From Thiohalocapsa marina (GTDB lineage: Bacteria > Pseudomonadota > Gammaproteobacteria > Chromatiales > Chromatiaceae), in the NCBI RefSeq assembly GCF_008632335.1, contig NZ_VWXX01000004.1, positions 62,001 to 126,000 on the forward strand: a stretch of 64,000 bases of DNA, read 5' to 3'. Numbering within the stretch: position 1 is the stretch's first letter; each line of letters opens with the position of its first letter. Of the stretch, positions 56,373 through 64,000 are shown piece after piece. The notes under the pieces were generated by a model. It was not told the DNA's origin, searched no databases, and was given only the letters and a program-made list of their open reading frames with translations. The position numbers and the translations under genes were made by a program.

Positions 56373-58529
56373 TCAGCTGGCAATGCGCCGATAGATCTCC
56401 GACACCTTGGCCGGCAGCCGGCTGACATCGGCGACCACGGTATAGTTGGCGGCACCGTACATGTGCGGCAGATACTCCGCGCCGGCCTCGTCGATGGTGA
56501 TGCAGAACGGGTGCACACCGTCCAGGCGCGCCTCGAACAGGGCCTGGCGGGTGTCCTCGATGCCGTAGTCGCCGCGGTATTGCGGATCGTAGTCGTCCGG
56601 CTTGCCGTCGGAGAGCGTGATCAGCAGCTTGGTGCGCGCTTCCTGCGCCTTCAGCAGTGCCGTCAGGTGGCGGATGGGCGCACCCATGCGCGTATAGTCC
56701 TTGGGCGCGATTGCGCCGATGCGGGCCTTCACCTGGTCATCGTAGGGCTCGCCGAAGCACTTGACGGGATAGACCTCGCAACGCTTGCGCGTCCAGCCCG
56801 AAAAACCATAGATGGCAAACCGGTCGCCCAGCGTGGTCAGGGCCTCGGACAACAAGATCAACGCTTCGCGCTCGGCGTCGTTGATCCAGCCCCTGGTGGA
56901 GCCTGACATGTCCACCATCAGCGCCACGGCGATGGAACGCTCCTCCTTGTGCTGGCGCAGAAACAGCCGCTGGGTCATCTCGTGGCCCGCCCGCATGTCC
57001 GCTTGGGCCTCCACCAGGGCATCGATGTCCACATCCTCGCCATGGGGCTGACGGCGCAGCGTCCGGTCCTCGCCGCGCAGCACCTCGAAGGTGCGCCGTA
57101 TGGACTTGATCAGGCCCCCATACTTGCGCACCGTCTGCTGGTGAAAGACCAGGTCTGCGGCCGGCAGCGCATGCTCCCGCAGCACACACCAGTCCTTGCG
57201 ATGGTGCTGGCGGCTGAAGTCCCACTCGTCGTAGAGAAAGGCCCCTTCCTCGTGGTAGGTGCCAGCCCAGACCGAATCCGCATCCCTGGCCTGCTGCAGC
57301 GCCCGCCGCCGGTAGAGGCCGGGACCCGCGGCGACCAGATAGTCCGGCGGGATCTCGCCCAGATCCTGGATGATGCTCTCCATGGTGGAGACCAGATCCT
57401 CCGGCGGGGCCACGGGCTTGCCATCGAGAAACAGCTCGAAGCGCACCCCGTTCGGGGCCTCGGGGTCGTCGTGACGACGCGCATCCAGGCGCGCGCGGCT
57501 GTCTTCGCGCAGCTCGGCACCCGCGTCCGCATCGTCATCGGCTGCAGCGTCAGCCGACACGCCGTCGTGCTCGTCCACCAGCCGCGCCAGCGCGATGCGA
57601 AAGCGGTCGCGGTCCAGTGCGGCACGGACGGCCAGACACGCCTGCACCGCCGCTGCATCCAGCTCGCCGCGGTAGCAGCAGGGGTCGGCGGGCAGATCGC
57701 GCAGGGCGACGGCCAGCCGCAGGGTGTCGGCGACGTCGGCCCCGGGGCGGGTCAGCGCATCCGCCCGCCGGTGCAGGGCCGCATCCACTTGGTCCAGCCG
57801 CTGTCGCAGTGCGGCCATGTCACGGTGCAGGCCCGGCAGGTCGCGGGCCAGACAGGCATCCAGCCGGATCGTCTCAAGGGCGTGGAAGCGCTCCAGGCCG
57901 GCGGCATCCAGGGTGCCGTCCTGCACCGCCCGCAGCAGGGCGTCGCCACGCCAGGTGCCATACCAGTTCTGCGCCCACTGATGCACCGCCATGGCCTTCA
58001 GCAGGCGCAGATTGGACGCCTTGTCCGGCAGACGGCCCACCACCGGCGGCAGGAAGATGTGCTCGGTGTCGGTGAAGCAGCGCGCATGCCGGGCAATCTG
58101 CAACGGCCGCCCGTTCAGGCCGCAGATGAAACGCTCCAGCACCGGGGCCTGCTCCTCCAGCACCGCCCCAGCAAGCTTCTCCTGCCGGTTGGCGGCGAAA
58201 CCGGCCACGTCCTGCAGCGCGCGGATGGCCGGCATCTGGCCCTTCTTGTCGTACAGGTCCATGGCATGGAGCAGCCAGGACTGCACCGCCTCCAGGTCCA
58301 TGCAGCGCACCGCCTCGGCGGCGAAGGCGGTGAACTGGTAGGCCAGTTCGGCATTGTCGCGGGCCACCACGGCCCCCCAGTGCAGCACGAACTCCTGCTC
58401 CGCCCGGGCGCAGGCGGCCAGGTCATGGGCGGGGCCGGCGGCGGTGCGTCGCGACGACAGCGCCGGATCGAGGTAGACGTCCATGCGCTCCTCGAGCACG
58501 CTGGCCGACAGTGGCGCGGCATCGCGCAC
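56373..58529 (-). CDS. CbbO/NorD-type von Willebrand factor A protein
   Basis: Adaptor of the MoxR AAA+ / VWA activase systems. The 718-residue product has a helical N-terminal region (~1-330), an acidic linker, and a C-terminal VWA domain with the MIDAS motif D-M-S-G-S (Asp540, Ser542, Ser544), a later threonine (KDYTRMGAPIRHL) and TLSDGKPDDYDPQYRGDYGIEDTRQAL. CbbO helps CbbQ release inhibitors from Rubisco; NorD acts with NorQ in assembling nitric oxide reductase. Neither client is in the window. Start is GTG; an ATG 15 codons on (MDVYLDP), preceded by GAGGAG, may be the true one. Follows the AAA+ gene after eight bases. Confidence 0.87.
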   Translation of the reverse strand: MRDAAPLSASVLEERMDVYLDPALSSRRTAAGPAHDLAACARAEQEFVLHWGAVVARDNAELAYQFTAFAAEAVRCMDLEAVQSWLLHAMDLYDKKGQMPAIRALQDVAGFAANRQEKLAGAVLEEQAPVLERFICGLNGRPLQIARHARCFTDTEHIFLPPVVGRLPDKASNLRLLKAMAVHQWAQNWYGTWRGDALLRAVQDGTLDAAGLERFHALETIRLDACLARDLPGLHRDMAALRQRLDQVDAALHRRADALTRPGADVADTLRLAVALRDLPADPCCYRGELDAAAVQACLAVRAALDRDRFRIALARLVDEHDGVSADAAADDDADAGAELREDSRARLDARRHDDPEAPNGVRFELFLDGKPVAPPEDLVSTMESIIQDLGEIPPDYLVAAGPGLYRRRALQQARDADSVWAGTYHEEGAFLYDEWDFSRQHHRKDWCVLREHALPAADLVFHQQTVRKYGGLIKSIRRTFEVLRGEDRTLRRQPHGEDVDIDALVEAQADMRAGHEMTQRLFLRQHKEERSIAVALMVDMSGSTRGWINDAEREALILLSEALTTLGDRFAIYGFSGWTRKRCEVYPVKCFGEPYDDQVKARIGAIAPKDYTRMGAPIRHLTALLKAQEARTKLLITLSDGKPDDYDPQYRGDYGIEDTRQALFEARLDGVHPFCITIDEAGAEYLPHMYGAANYTVVADVSRLPAKVSEIYRRIAS

Positions 58530-58537
58530 GGGGGGCT

Positions 58538-59356
58538 TCAGAACAGCGAGGCCGACAGCTCGTTCACCGCCGACAGCATGTCGGCATCATCTGTCAGCGC
58601 TTGGGCGATGGCACTGCGACAGGCCACTACCGGCGCCACACCGGAGGCGATCAGTTTGCCCGCATGCACCAGCAGCCGCGTGGACGCACCTTCGTCGAGG
58701 CCCTGGCCTTTCAGATTTCGCGTCATGTGCGCGAACTTCACCAGTTGCCGCGCCTGCTGCTCGTCGATGCCAGACTCCCTCTGCACGATCGTCTGCTCCA
58801 GCGCGGCATTGGGATAGTCGAACTCCAGCGCTACGAAGCGCTGACGGGTGGACTGCTTCAGGTCCTTCAGCACGCTCTGGTAGCCCGGGTTGTAGGAGAT
58901 GGCGAGGCAGAACGCATCCGGCGCCTCCAGCAGCTCGCCGAGCTTCTCCATCGGCAGCACGCGACGGTCGTCCGCCAGTGGATGGATCACCACAGTGGTG
59001 TCCTTGCGCGCCTCGACGATCTCGTCCAGGTAGCAGATGCCGCCGGCGCGCACCGCCCGCGCCAGCGGACCATCCACCCAGATGGTCTCGCCCCCCTTCA
59101 CCAGGAAGCGCCCCACCAGGTCCGACGAGGTGAGGTCGTCGTGGCAGGACACGGTGATCAGCGGCCGCTTCAGGCGCCAGGCCATGTGCTCCATGAACCG
59201 CGTCTTGCCGCAGCCGGTGGGCCCCTTGAGCAGGATCGGCAGGGCATTGCCGTAGGCGGCCTCGAACACCGCGATCTCGTCCGCGACCGGCTCGTAGTAG
59301 GGCTCATCCTCGATAAAGTGTTCCTCGGGCTTCAGGACCCTCAGCTCGTGCTGCAC
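58538..59356 (-). CDS. CbbQ/NorQ-type MoxR AAA+ ATPase
   Basis: Hexameric AAA+ motor that works with the VWA protein encoded next. The 272-residue product has Walker A GPTGCGKT (45-52, Lys51), Walker [15 protein letters not shown], sensor text [32 protein letters not shown] and the CbbQ-type C-terminal domain. The start is GTG ([14 protein letters not shown]): AGGAGG lies six bases upstream, and the family's [11 protein letters not shown] block follows soon after. Open frame further upstream has no family character. Confidence 0.9.
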   Translation of the reverse strand: MQHELRVLKPEEHFIEDEPYYEPVADEIAVFEAAYGNALPILLKGPTGCGKTRFMEHMAWRLKRPLITVSCHDDLTSSDLVGRFLVKGGETIWVDGPLARAVRAGGICYLDEIVEARKDTTVVIHPLADDRRVLPMEKLGELLEAPDAFCLAISYNPGYQSVLKDLKQSTRQRFVALEFDYPNAALEQTIVQRESGIDEQQARQLVKFAHMTRNLKGQGLDEGASTRLLVHAGKLIASGVAPVVACRSAIAQALTDDADMLSAVNELSASLF

Positions 59357-59462
59357 CGGCGGCCTCCTCGATGGTGGGATGATGCGGATTGCGTCTTGTG
59401 ATTGACGCTTCGCAAAGCTCGAGTGTGGCGGCCCTGACGCCGGCTGACAAGACCGGCGCCGG

Positions 59463-60875
59463 TCAGCTTGCCTCTGCCAGCGCTGCGGGTGCCACGCCGC
59501 GGGTGTCCTCGTGGCCACTGAGCAGGTCGCGCTCGAAGGCGTCCCAGTCCACGCGGGCGCCCAGGTGCTCCGCGACCAGGCGCATGTCCTGCTCGGCATT
59601 GCCCAGACAGCTGGTGCCCCCCGGCGACGGCGTCATGTTGAAGACGATGCCGTGGCCGTCGATGATCTTCACCTCGCCCAGCTTCAGTTCCCTGGTGCGC
59701 CGGTCGATGAGCTGCGGGCGCACACCGCCGAAGCCGTGGGCGTATTCGATATCGTTGGCGTTGATGTCCGGTACGATCTTGCGGATCTCCTTCACGAACA
59801 GGCGGCGGTTCAGCCCCGGCACCTCGTACAAGGCATTGCGCAGGATGTAGTTGCGGATGTCGCTCACCTTGAGCAGGTTCCACAAGGTGGCGGCGACATT
59901 GCGGTCCATGCGCAACACGCGGAAGAAGTCGCGGATGGTGGCGCGGTTGTAGCGTTCCAGCATCGGCAGCATCAGCGCCGTGGGGCCGAAGCGAGTCTTG
60001 CCCCGCTCCTTGATGTCGTGGTCGCCATGCACCGCAGCAAAGGGCAGGTTCGGATTCTGCACCGTGTAGACCTTGCCGTTGAGGGCCTCCGGCGCGAAGT
60101 AGAACGACCCCGCCACCGGCAGGCAGGAGTATTCCAGGCCGAAGCCCATCTGCTGCGCCATCAGCAGCGAATGGCCGCCGGCGCAGACCACCACGGAGCG
60201 CGCCTGCATGGGCCCGCGACTGGTGTCCAGCAGATACAGGGCGCCATCCTTGCGGATCTGCGTCACCTCGACACCGAACAGCTGGTTGATGTGCTTGTCG
60301 CCGAATCGCTGCTTGTCTCGATCCATGCGCACGCACTGATCGGAGAAGGATTCCGACAGGGCCTGGAAGTCCACCGCGCAATAGTCGTTCGGCGTGCCGG
60401 TGGCGACGATCTCGTCCTTGCGCCAGCTGCCGTCCACCAGCGCCACATTCGGCTCCAGGTCGGCGATCTCCTTGCGCGTGAGCAACTGCATGCGCGGATA
60501 GGCGTCCTTGAACACCTGGTAACGCTGGCGAAGATAGTCGCACTCCCGCTGGCCGACGCCCAGCACCATCTTCGGCATCCGCTGGATGATGCGGTCACGC
60601 TCCCGCGCCGGCAGCTTGGTGGCGTAGTTGACCACCATCGACGCCGTACGCTTCACCGCCAGCGCCTTGTCCAGGCTGTAGTTGGTCTCGATGTCGCCGC
60701 AGTGGATGGTCTGGCTGTTGTTGTGGGCATGGGAGTTGACCTGCGCCGGGCGGTCGTATTTCTCCACCAGCAGCAGGCGCTTCAGATCGGTGTAGCGGCC
60801 CAGCTCGTACAACAGAGCGGTGCCGCTGACACCGCCGCCAACGATGATGCAGTCGTAATGGGTAGAAGCAGTCAT
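59463..60875 (-). CDS. Malate:quinone-oxidoreductase-like FAD enzyme
   Basis: Flavoprotein of the Mqo group, expected to be membrane-associated and to reduce quinone. The 470-residue product has the FAD Rossmann block [22 protein letters not shown], then [53 protein letters not shown] and a C-terminal [50 protein letters not shown]. It is shorter than E. coli Mqo (548), so substrate may be malate or a related 2-hydroxy acid. Stands alone, divergent from ileS; a GGGAG ribosome site is visible. Confidence 0.82.
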   Translation of the reverse strand: MTASTHYDCIIVGGGVSGTALLYELGRYTDLKRLLLVEKYDRPAQVNSHAHNNSQTIHCGDIETNYSLDKALAVKRTASMVVNYATKLPARERDRIIQRMPKMVLGVGQRECDYLRQRYQVFKDAYPRMQLLTRKEIADLEPNVALVDGSWRKDEIVATGTPNDYCAVDFQALSESFSDQCVRMDRDKQRFGDKHINQLFGVEVTQIRKDGALYLLDTSRGPMQARSVVVCAGGHSLLMAQQMGFGLEYSCLPVAGSFYFAPEALNGKVYTVQNPNLPFAAVHGDHDIKERGKTRFGPTALMLPMLERYNRATIRDFFRVLRMDRNVAATLWNLLKVSDIRNYILRNALYEVPGLNRRLFVKEIRKIVPDINANDIEYAHGFGGVRPQLIDRRTRELKLGEVKIIDGHGIVFNMTPSPGGTSCLGNAEQDMRLVAEHLGARVDWDAFERDLLSGHEDTRGVAPAALAEAS

Positions 60876-61223
60876 TCCGATTCAACTCCCGGCCGGCTGT
60901 GGCGGCCATCGCCGGGGGCGGGATCTGACCGTCCCCGGGTGGATGAAGGCGGCGGCACTGCATGTTTTTGTGCGCCGCAGCAAATGCAATGACATTAATG
61001 CCAGCGGCGAGCCTTGGGTTAGAAAATAATTTCAGTTTTATGTATTGTTTTTTTCGATAATGCTGACGCATCAAGACCCAAGCCCCGGCGCGCAGCTTTT
61101 GGTACTCTGATGAGAACCGCGGACCCGCGTGAACGGCCTGCCCGTGACGACGGCGCCGACGACCCGACCTTCGCTGACTTTCGCTGACGGGCTCCCTCGC
61201 CTCAGACCGGCACCGCACCGACG
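60876..61223 (+). other. AT-rich divergent promoter region of ileS
   Basis: About 350 bases with a marked AT-rich core at 61015-61062 in otherwise GC-rich DNA. GATAAT at 61056-61061 is a good -10 for ileS with a T-rich spacer before it, though the -35 is weak. The reverse strand of the same core could drive the Mqo-like gene. No ribF precedes ileS, unlike the common ribF-ileS-lspA order. Confidence 0.5.
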
Positions 61224-64000
61224 ATGCACGCCCAGGAAACCAACCAAGTGACTGACTACAAGCACACCCTCAATCTCCCGAAGACCGGCTTCCCGATGAA
61301 GGCGAACCTGGCCCAGCGCGAGCCGGAGATGCTCAAGCGCTGGCAGGACGCGGACGTCTACGGTCAGATCCGCGCCGCCCGCACCGGCGCCGAGGCCGGC
61401 AGTTTCCTGCTCCACGACGGCCCGCCCTATGCCAACGGCGACATCCACATCGGCCACGCCGTGAACAAGGTGCTGAAGGACATCATCGTCAAGTCGCGCA
61501 CCCTCGACGGGCTCGACGCCCCCTATGTGCCGGGCTGGGACTGCCACGGACTGCCCATCGAGCTGCAGGTGGAGAAGAAGAAGGGCAAACCGGGCCAGAA
61601 GATCTCTGCCGCTCAGTTCCGCGCCGCCTGCCGCGACTACGCGGCGCGGCAGGTGGACGGTCAGCGGCGCGACTTCCAGCGCCTGGGCGTGCTCGGCGAC
61701 TGGGACCGGCCGTACCTGACCATGGATTTCCGCACCGAGGCCGACATCGTCCGCGCCCTCGGCCGCATCGTCGAGCGGGGCCATCTGCACAAGGGCTCCA
61801 AGCCCGTGCACTGGTGCATCGACTGCGGCTCGGCCCTGGCCGAGGCCGAGGTGGAATACGCCGACAAGGAGTCCGTTGCCATCGACGTGCGCTTCGAGGT
61901 GCTGGACGAAGAGGCCCTGTTCGCACGCTGTCACTCCGTGCCCAATGGTCACGGCGACGGGCCCATGTCCGTCGTCATCTGGACCACCACGCCCTGGACC
62001 CTGCCGGCCAACCAGGCCGTGGCGCTGAATCCGGAACTCGAATACGCGCTGGTCCAGACGGGACTTCAAACCGGCTTGCAGGCCGACGGCGACGGCCCCG
62101 AAGGTCAGGGCCGCGAGCGCCTGCTGGTGGCGGAAGGGCTGCTGAAGGACACCATGGACCGCTGGGGCATCGAGCACTATCGGGTTATCGCCTACGGCCG
62201 CGGCGATGCCTTCGAGGGCCTCAAGCTGCGCCACCCATTTTACGACCGAGAGGTGCCGGTGATCCTCGGCGAGCACGTCACCCTCGAGGCTGGCACCGGC
62301 GCCGTGCATACCGCTCCGGGCCATGGCCTTGAGGACTATGTGGTGGGCAGCCGTTACCAGCTGCCGGTGGACAACCCGGTGGGCGGCGACGGCCGTTTCG
62401 TCGCCGGCACCCCGCTGTTTGCCGGCGAGAACGTGTTCGACGCCAACAACCAGGTGGTGGAGCTCCTGAAGGCCCGCGGCGCCCTGCTGCTGGCCACACG
62501 CTTCCGTCACAGCTATCCGCACTGCTGGCGGCACAAGACGCCGATCATCTTCCGCGCCACGCCGCAGTGGTTCATCAGCATGGAGCAGAGCGGTCTGCGC
62601 ACGGCGGCCCTGCGCGCCATCGGCGAGGTGCGCTGGATGCCGGACTGGGGCGAGTCGCGCATCGACGGCATGGTGCGCAACCGGCCGGACTGGTGCATCT
62701 CGCGCCAGCGCACCTGGGGCGTGCCCATTCCGCTGCTGGTGGACAAGGACACCGGCGCGCTGCATCCGCGCACACCCGAGCTGGTGGAGGCGGTGGCCCG
62801 GCGCATCGAGCACAAGGGCATCGAGGCCTGGTTTGAACTGACGCCGGAGGAATTGCTGGGCGACGCCGAGGGGGCGCGCTACCAGAAGGTGGGCGACACC
62901 CTGGATGTGTGGTTCGACTCCGGCGTGACCCACTTCAGCGTGCTGCAGCAGCGCGACGGCCTGCACGCCCCGGCGGATCTGTACCTCGAGGGCTCGGACC
63001 AGCATCGCGGCTGGTTCCAGTCGTCGCTGCTGACCTCCGTGGCCATGACCGGCCACGCGCCCTACCGGCAGGTGCTGACCCACGGCTTCACCGTCGACCA
63101 GCAGGGCCGCAAGATGTCCAAGTCCCTGGGCAACGTGATCAGCCCGCAAGCGGTGATGAAGACCCTGGGGGCCGACATCATCCGGCTGTGGGTGGCGGCA
63201 ACGGATTACCGCGCCGAGATGGCTGTGTCCGACGAGATCCTGAAGCGCACCGCCGACGCCTACCGTCGCATCCGCAACACCGCCCGCTTCCTGCTGGCCA
63301 ATCTGGCCGGGTTCGATCCGGCGCAGCACCTCGTGGCGCCGGCGGACATGCTCGCGCTGGACCGCTGGGCGGTGGACCGCGCCCTGGGCGTGCAGCAGGA
63401 GATCGCCGCCGCCTACCGCGACTACCAGTTCCACCTGATCTACCACCGCCTGCACAACTTCTGCGTGGTGGACATGGGCGGCTTCTACCTGGACGTGATC
63501 AAGGACCGTCAATACACGACCCAGACGGACAGCCGGGCACGCCGCTCCTGCCAGACCGCGATGTACCACATCGTCGAGGCCATGAGCCGCTGGCTGGCCC
63601 CCATACTCAGCTTCACCGCCGACGAGATCTGGCAACACATCCCCGGCGAGCGCCCGCAGACGGTGTTCACCGCCACCTGGTATCCGGGGCTGTTCGCGCT
63701 GGAGGACGGCGACGGCCTGGACCGGACGCTCTGGGCGCAGGTGCTGGCGGTGCGCACCGCCGTCGGCAAGCAACTGGAGACGGCCCGCACCCAGGGCCTG
63801 ATCGGCGCCGCGCTGGACGCCGAGGTGGACCTCTACTGCGCGCCGCCGCTCAAGGCCGCCCTCGACCGCCTGGGCGAGGAGCTTCGCTTCGTGCTCATCA
63901 CCTCCGCCGCCCGGGTGCATGCGACGACGGAAGCGCCCGCCGATGCCCGCGACACCGAACTGGAAGGCCTGGCGGCGCGGGTCACCGCCAGCCCCCATGG
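61224..64000 (+). CDS. ileS: Isoleucyl-tRNA synthetase, 3'-truncated by window end
   Basis: Class I aminoacyl-tRNA synthetase charging tRNA-Ile and editing valine in a CP1 domain. About 925 codons are present; the zinc-binding C-terminus lies beyond the right edge. It begins [34 protein letters not shown]. The HIGH motif is in [20 protein letters not shown] (from ~63), editing-site text is [13 protein letters not shown] and [16 protein letters not shown], and K-M-S-K-S starts at residue 630. A GTG eight codons into the gene is an alternative start. No frame break in the part seen. Confidence 0.97.
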   Translation, partial: MHAQETNQVTDYKHTLNLPKTGFPMKANLAQREPEMLKRWQDADVYGQIRAARTGAEAGSFLLHDGPPYANGDIHIGHAVNKVLKDIIVKSRTLDGLDAPYVPGWDCHGLPIELQVEKKKGKPGQKISAAQFRAACRDYAARQVDGQRRDFQRLGVLGDWDRPYLTMDFRTEADIVRALGRIVERGHLHKGSKPVHWCIDCGSALAEAEVEYADKESVAIDVRFEVLDEEALFARCHSVPNGHGDGPMSVVIWTTTPWTLPANQAVALNPELEYALVQTGLQTGLQADGDGPEGQGRERLLVAEGLLKDTMDRWGIEHYRVIAYGRGDAFEGLKLRHPFYDREVPVILGEHVTLEAGTGAVHTAPGHGLEDYVVGSRYQLPVDNPVGGDGRFVAGTPLFAGENVFDANNQVVELLKARGALLLATRFRHSYPHCWRHKTPIIFRATPQWFISMEQSGLRTAALRAIGEVRWMPDWGESRIDGMVRNRPDWCISRQRTWGVPIPLLVDKDTGALHPRTPELVEAVARRIEHKGIEAWFELTPEELLGDAEGARYQKVGDTLDVWFDSGVTHFSVLQQRDGLHAPADLYLEGSDQHRGWFQSSLLTSVAMTGHAPYRQVLTHGFTVDQQGRKMSKSLGNVISPQAVMKTLGADIIRLWVAATDYRAEMAVSDEILKRTADAYRRIRNTARFLLANLAGFDPAQHLVAPADMLALDRWAVDRALGVQQEIAAAYRDYQFHLIYHRLHNFCVVDMGGFYLDVIKDRQYTTQTDSRARRSCQTAMYHIVEAMSRWLAPILSFTADEIWQHIPGERPQTVFTATWYPGLFALEDGDGLDRTLWAQVLAVRTAVGKQLETARTQGLIGAALDAEVDLYCAPPLKAALDRLGEELRFVLITSAARVHATTEAPADARDTELEGLAARVTASPH

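Noticed and set aside
60876-61223. A T-box or other leader riboswitch before ileS
   Set aside because: No T-box specifier loop or antiterminator sequence is visible, and such leaders are not usual for Gram-negative ileS; the AT-rich core is better read as a promoter.
61071-63998. A 975-codon open frame on minus opposite ileS
   Set aside because: It is the antisense of a clear isoleucyl-tRNA synthetase gene; its His/Gly/Val-rich translation matches no family and is typical of antisense frames in high-GC DNA.

Overview
This 64 kb window reads as chromosomal DNA of a high-GC gammaproteobacterium. The evidence is a complete division and cell-wall (dcw) cluster in the canonical order, a bacterial class A RNase P RNA, the lpoA-yraN-dolP set next to rsmI, FeoA/FeoB, a type I Idi, and dense packing with many 4-base start/stop overlaps. 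Carotenoid genes (crtI, crtB), an orphan CbbQ/CbbO (NorQ/NorD) pair, a tri-haem cytochrome c and UbiT suggest a metabolically flexible, pigmented organism, perhaps of the Chromatiales/Ectothiorhodospiraceae type. That placement is inference and weaker than the class assignment. I saw no tRNA, rRNA, insertion sequence, prophage or CRISPR array.

Layout. Positions 1-16988, minus strand: mraZ-rsmH-ftsL-ftsI-murE-murF-mraY-murD-ftsW-murG-murC-murB-ddlB-ftsQ-ftsA-ftsZ (ftsZ cut by the window edge). Most genes overlap, and the cluster is led by a clear sigma-70 promoter followed by a three-repeat MraZ operator. Positions 17451-22426, plus: two coupled lipid-activation genes, an acyl-CoA ligase and a three-domain ACP / acyl-AMP ligase / PlsC-type acyltransferase. 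Positions 22433-25009, minus: rsmI, rnpB and an M50 membrane protease whose start codon lies about 10 bases past the rnpB 3' end. Positions 25069-29489, plus: lpoA, yraN, dolP and a GlcD-type FAD oxidase. Positions 29452-32660, minus: feoB and feoA behind a Fur-box-like site, then a single-domain globin.

Positions 32982-38287: an SLC13 permease, a lipoprotein plus CFA-like methyltransferase pair, idi and ubiT. Positions 38284-42850, minus: tri-haem cytochrome c, a BPSS1780-like membrane protein and a SEC-C protein. Positions 43006-48141, plus: a 1711-residue DUF4062/nSTAND/transmembrane/WD40 protein with an altered P-loop. Positions 48246-51264, minus: crtI-crtB-small membrane protein behind a palindromic site that resembles one upstream of idi. 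Positions 51434-55116, minus: the DUF2868/DUF3482 pair, with a 160-residue Pro/Glu/Lys linker. Then come a carboxymuconolactone-decarboxylase/Rieske fusion, a nonsense-interrupted exported-protein remnant, CbbO/CbbQ-like genes, an Mqo-like oxidoreductase and, on plus, ileS running off the right edge.

How the parts fit: the first 17 kb makes and divides the murein sacculus, and lpoA plus ftsI add to that. Idi feeds isoprenoid units to CrtB/CrtI and to quinones, with UbiT serving oxygen-independent quinone assembly. Feo, globin, cytochrome c and the quinone-linked FAD enzymes are the respiratory and redox part. The best candidates for undescribed biology are the nSTAND/WD40 protein, the DUF2868/DUF3482 pair with its neighbours, the shared idi/crt palindrome and the rnpB-protease junction.
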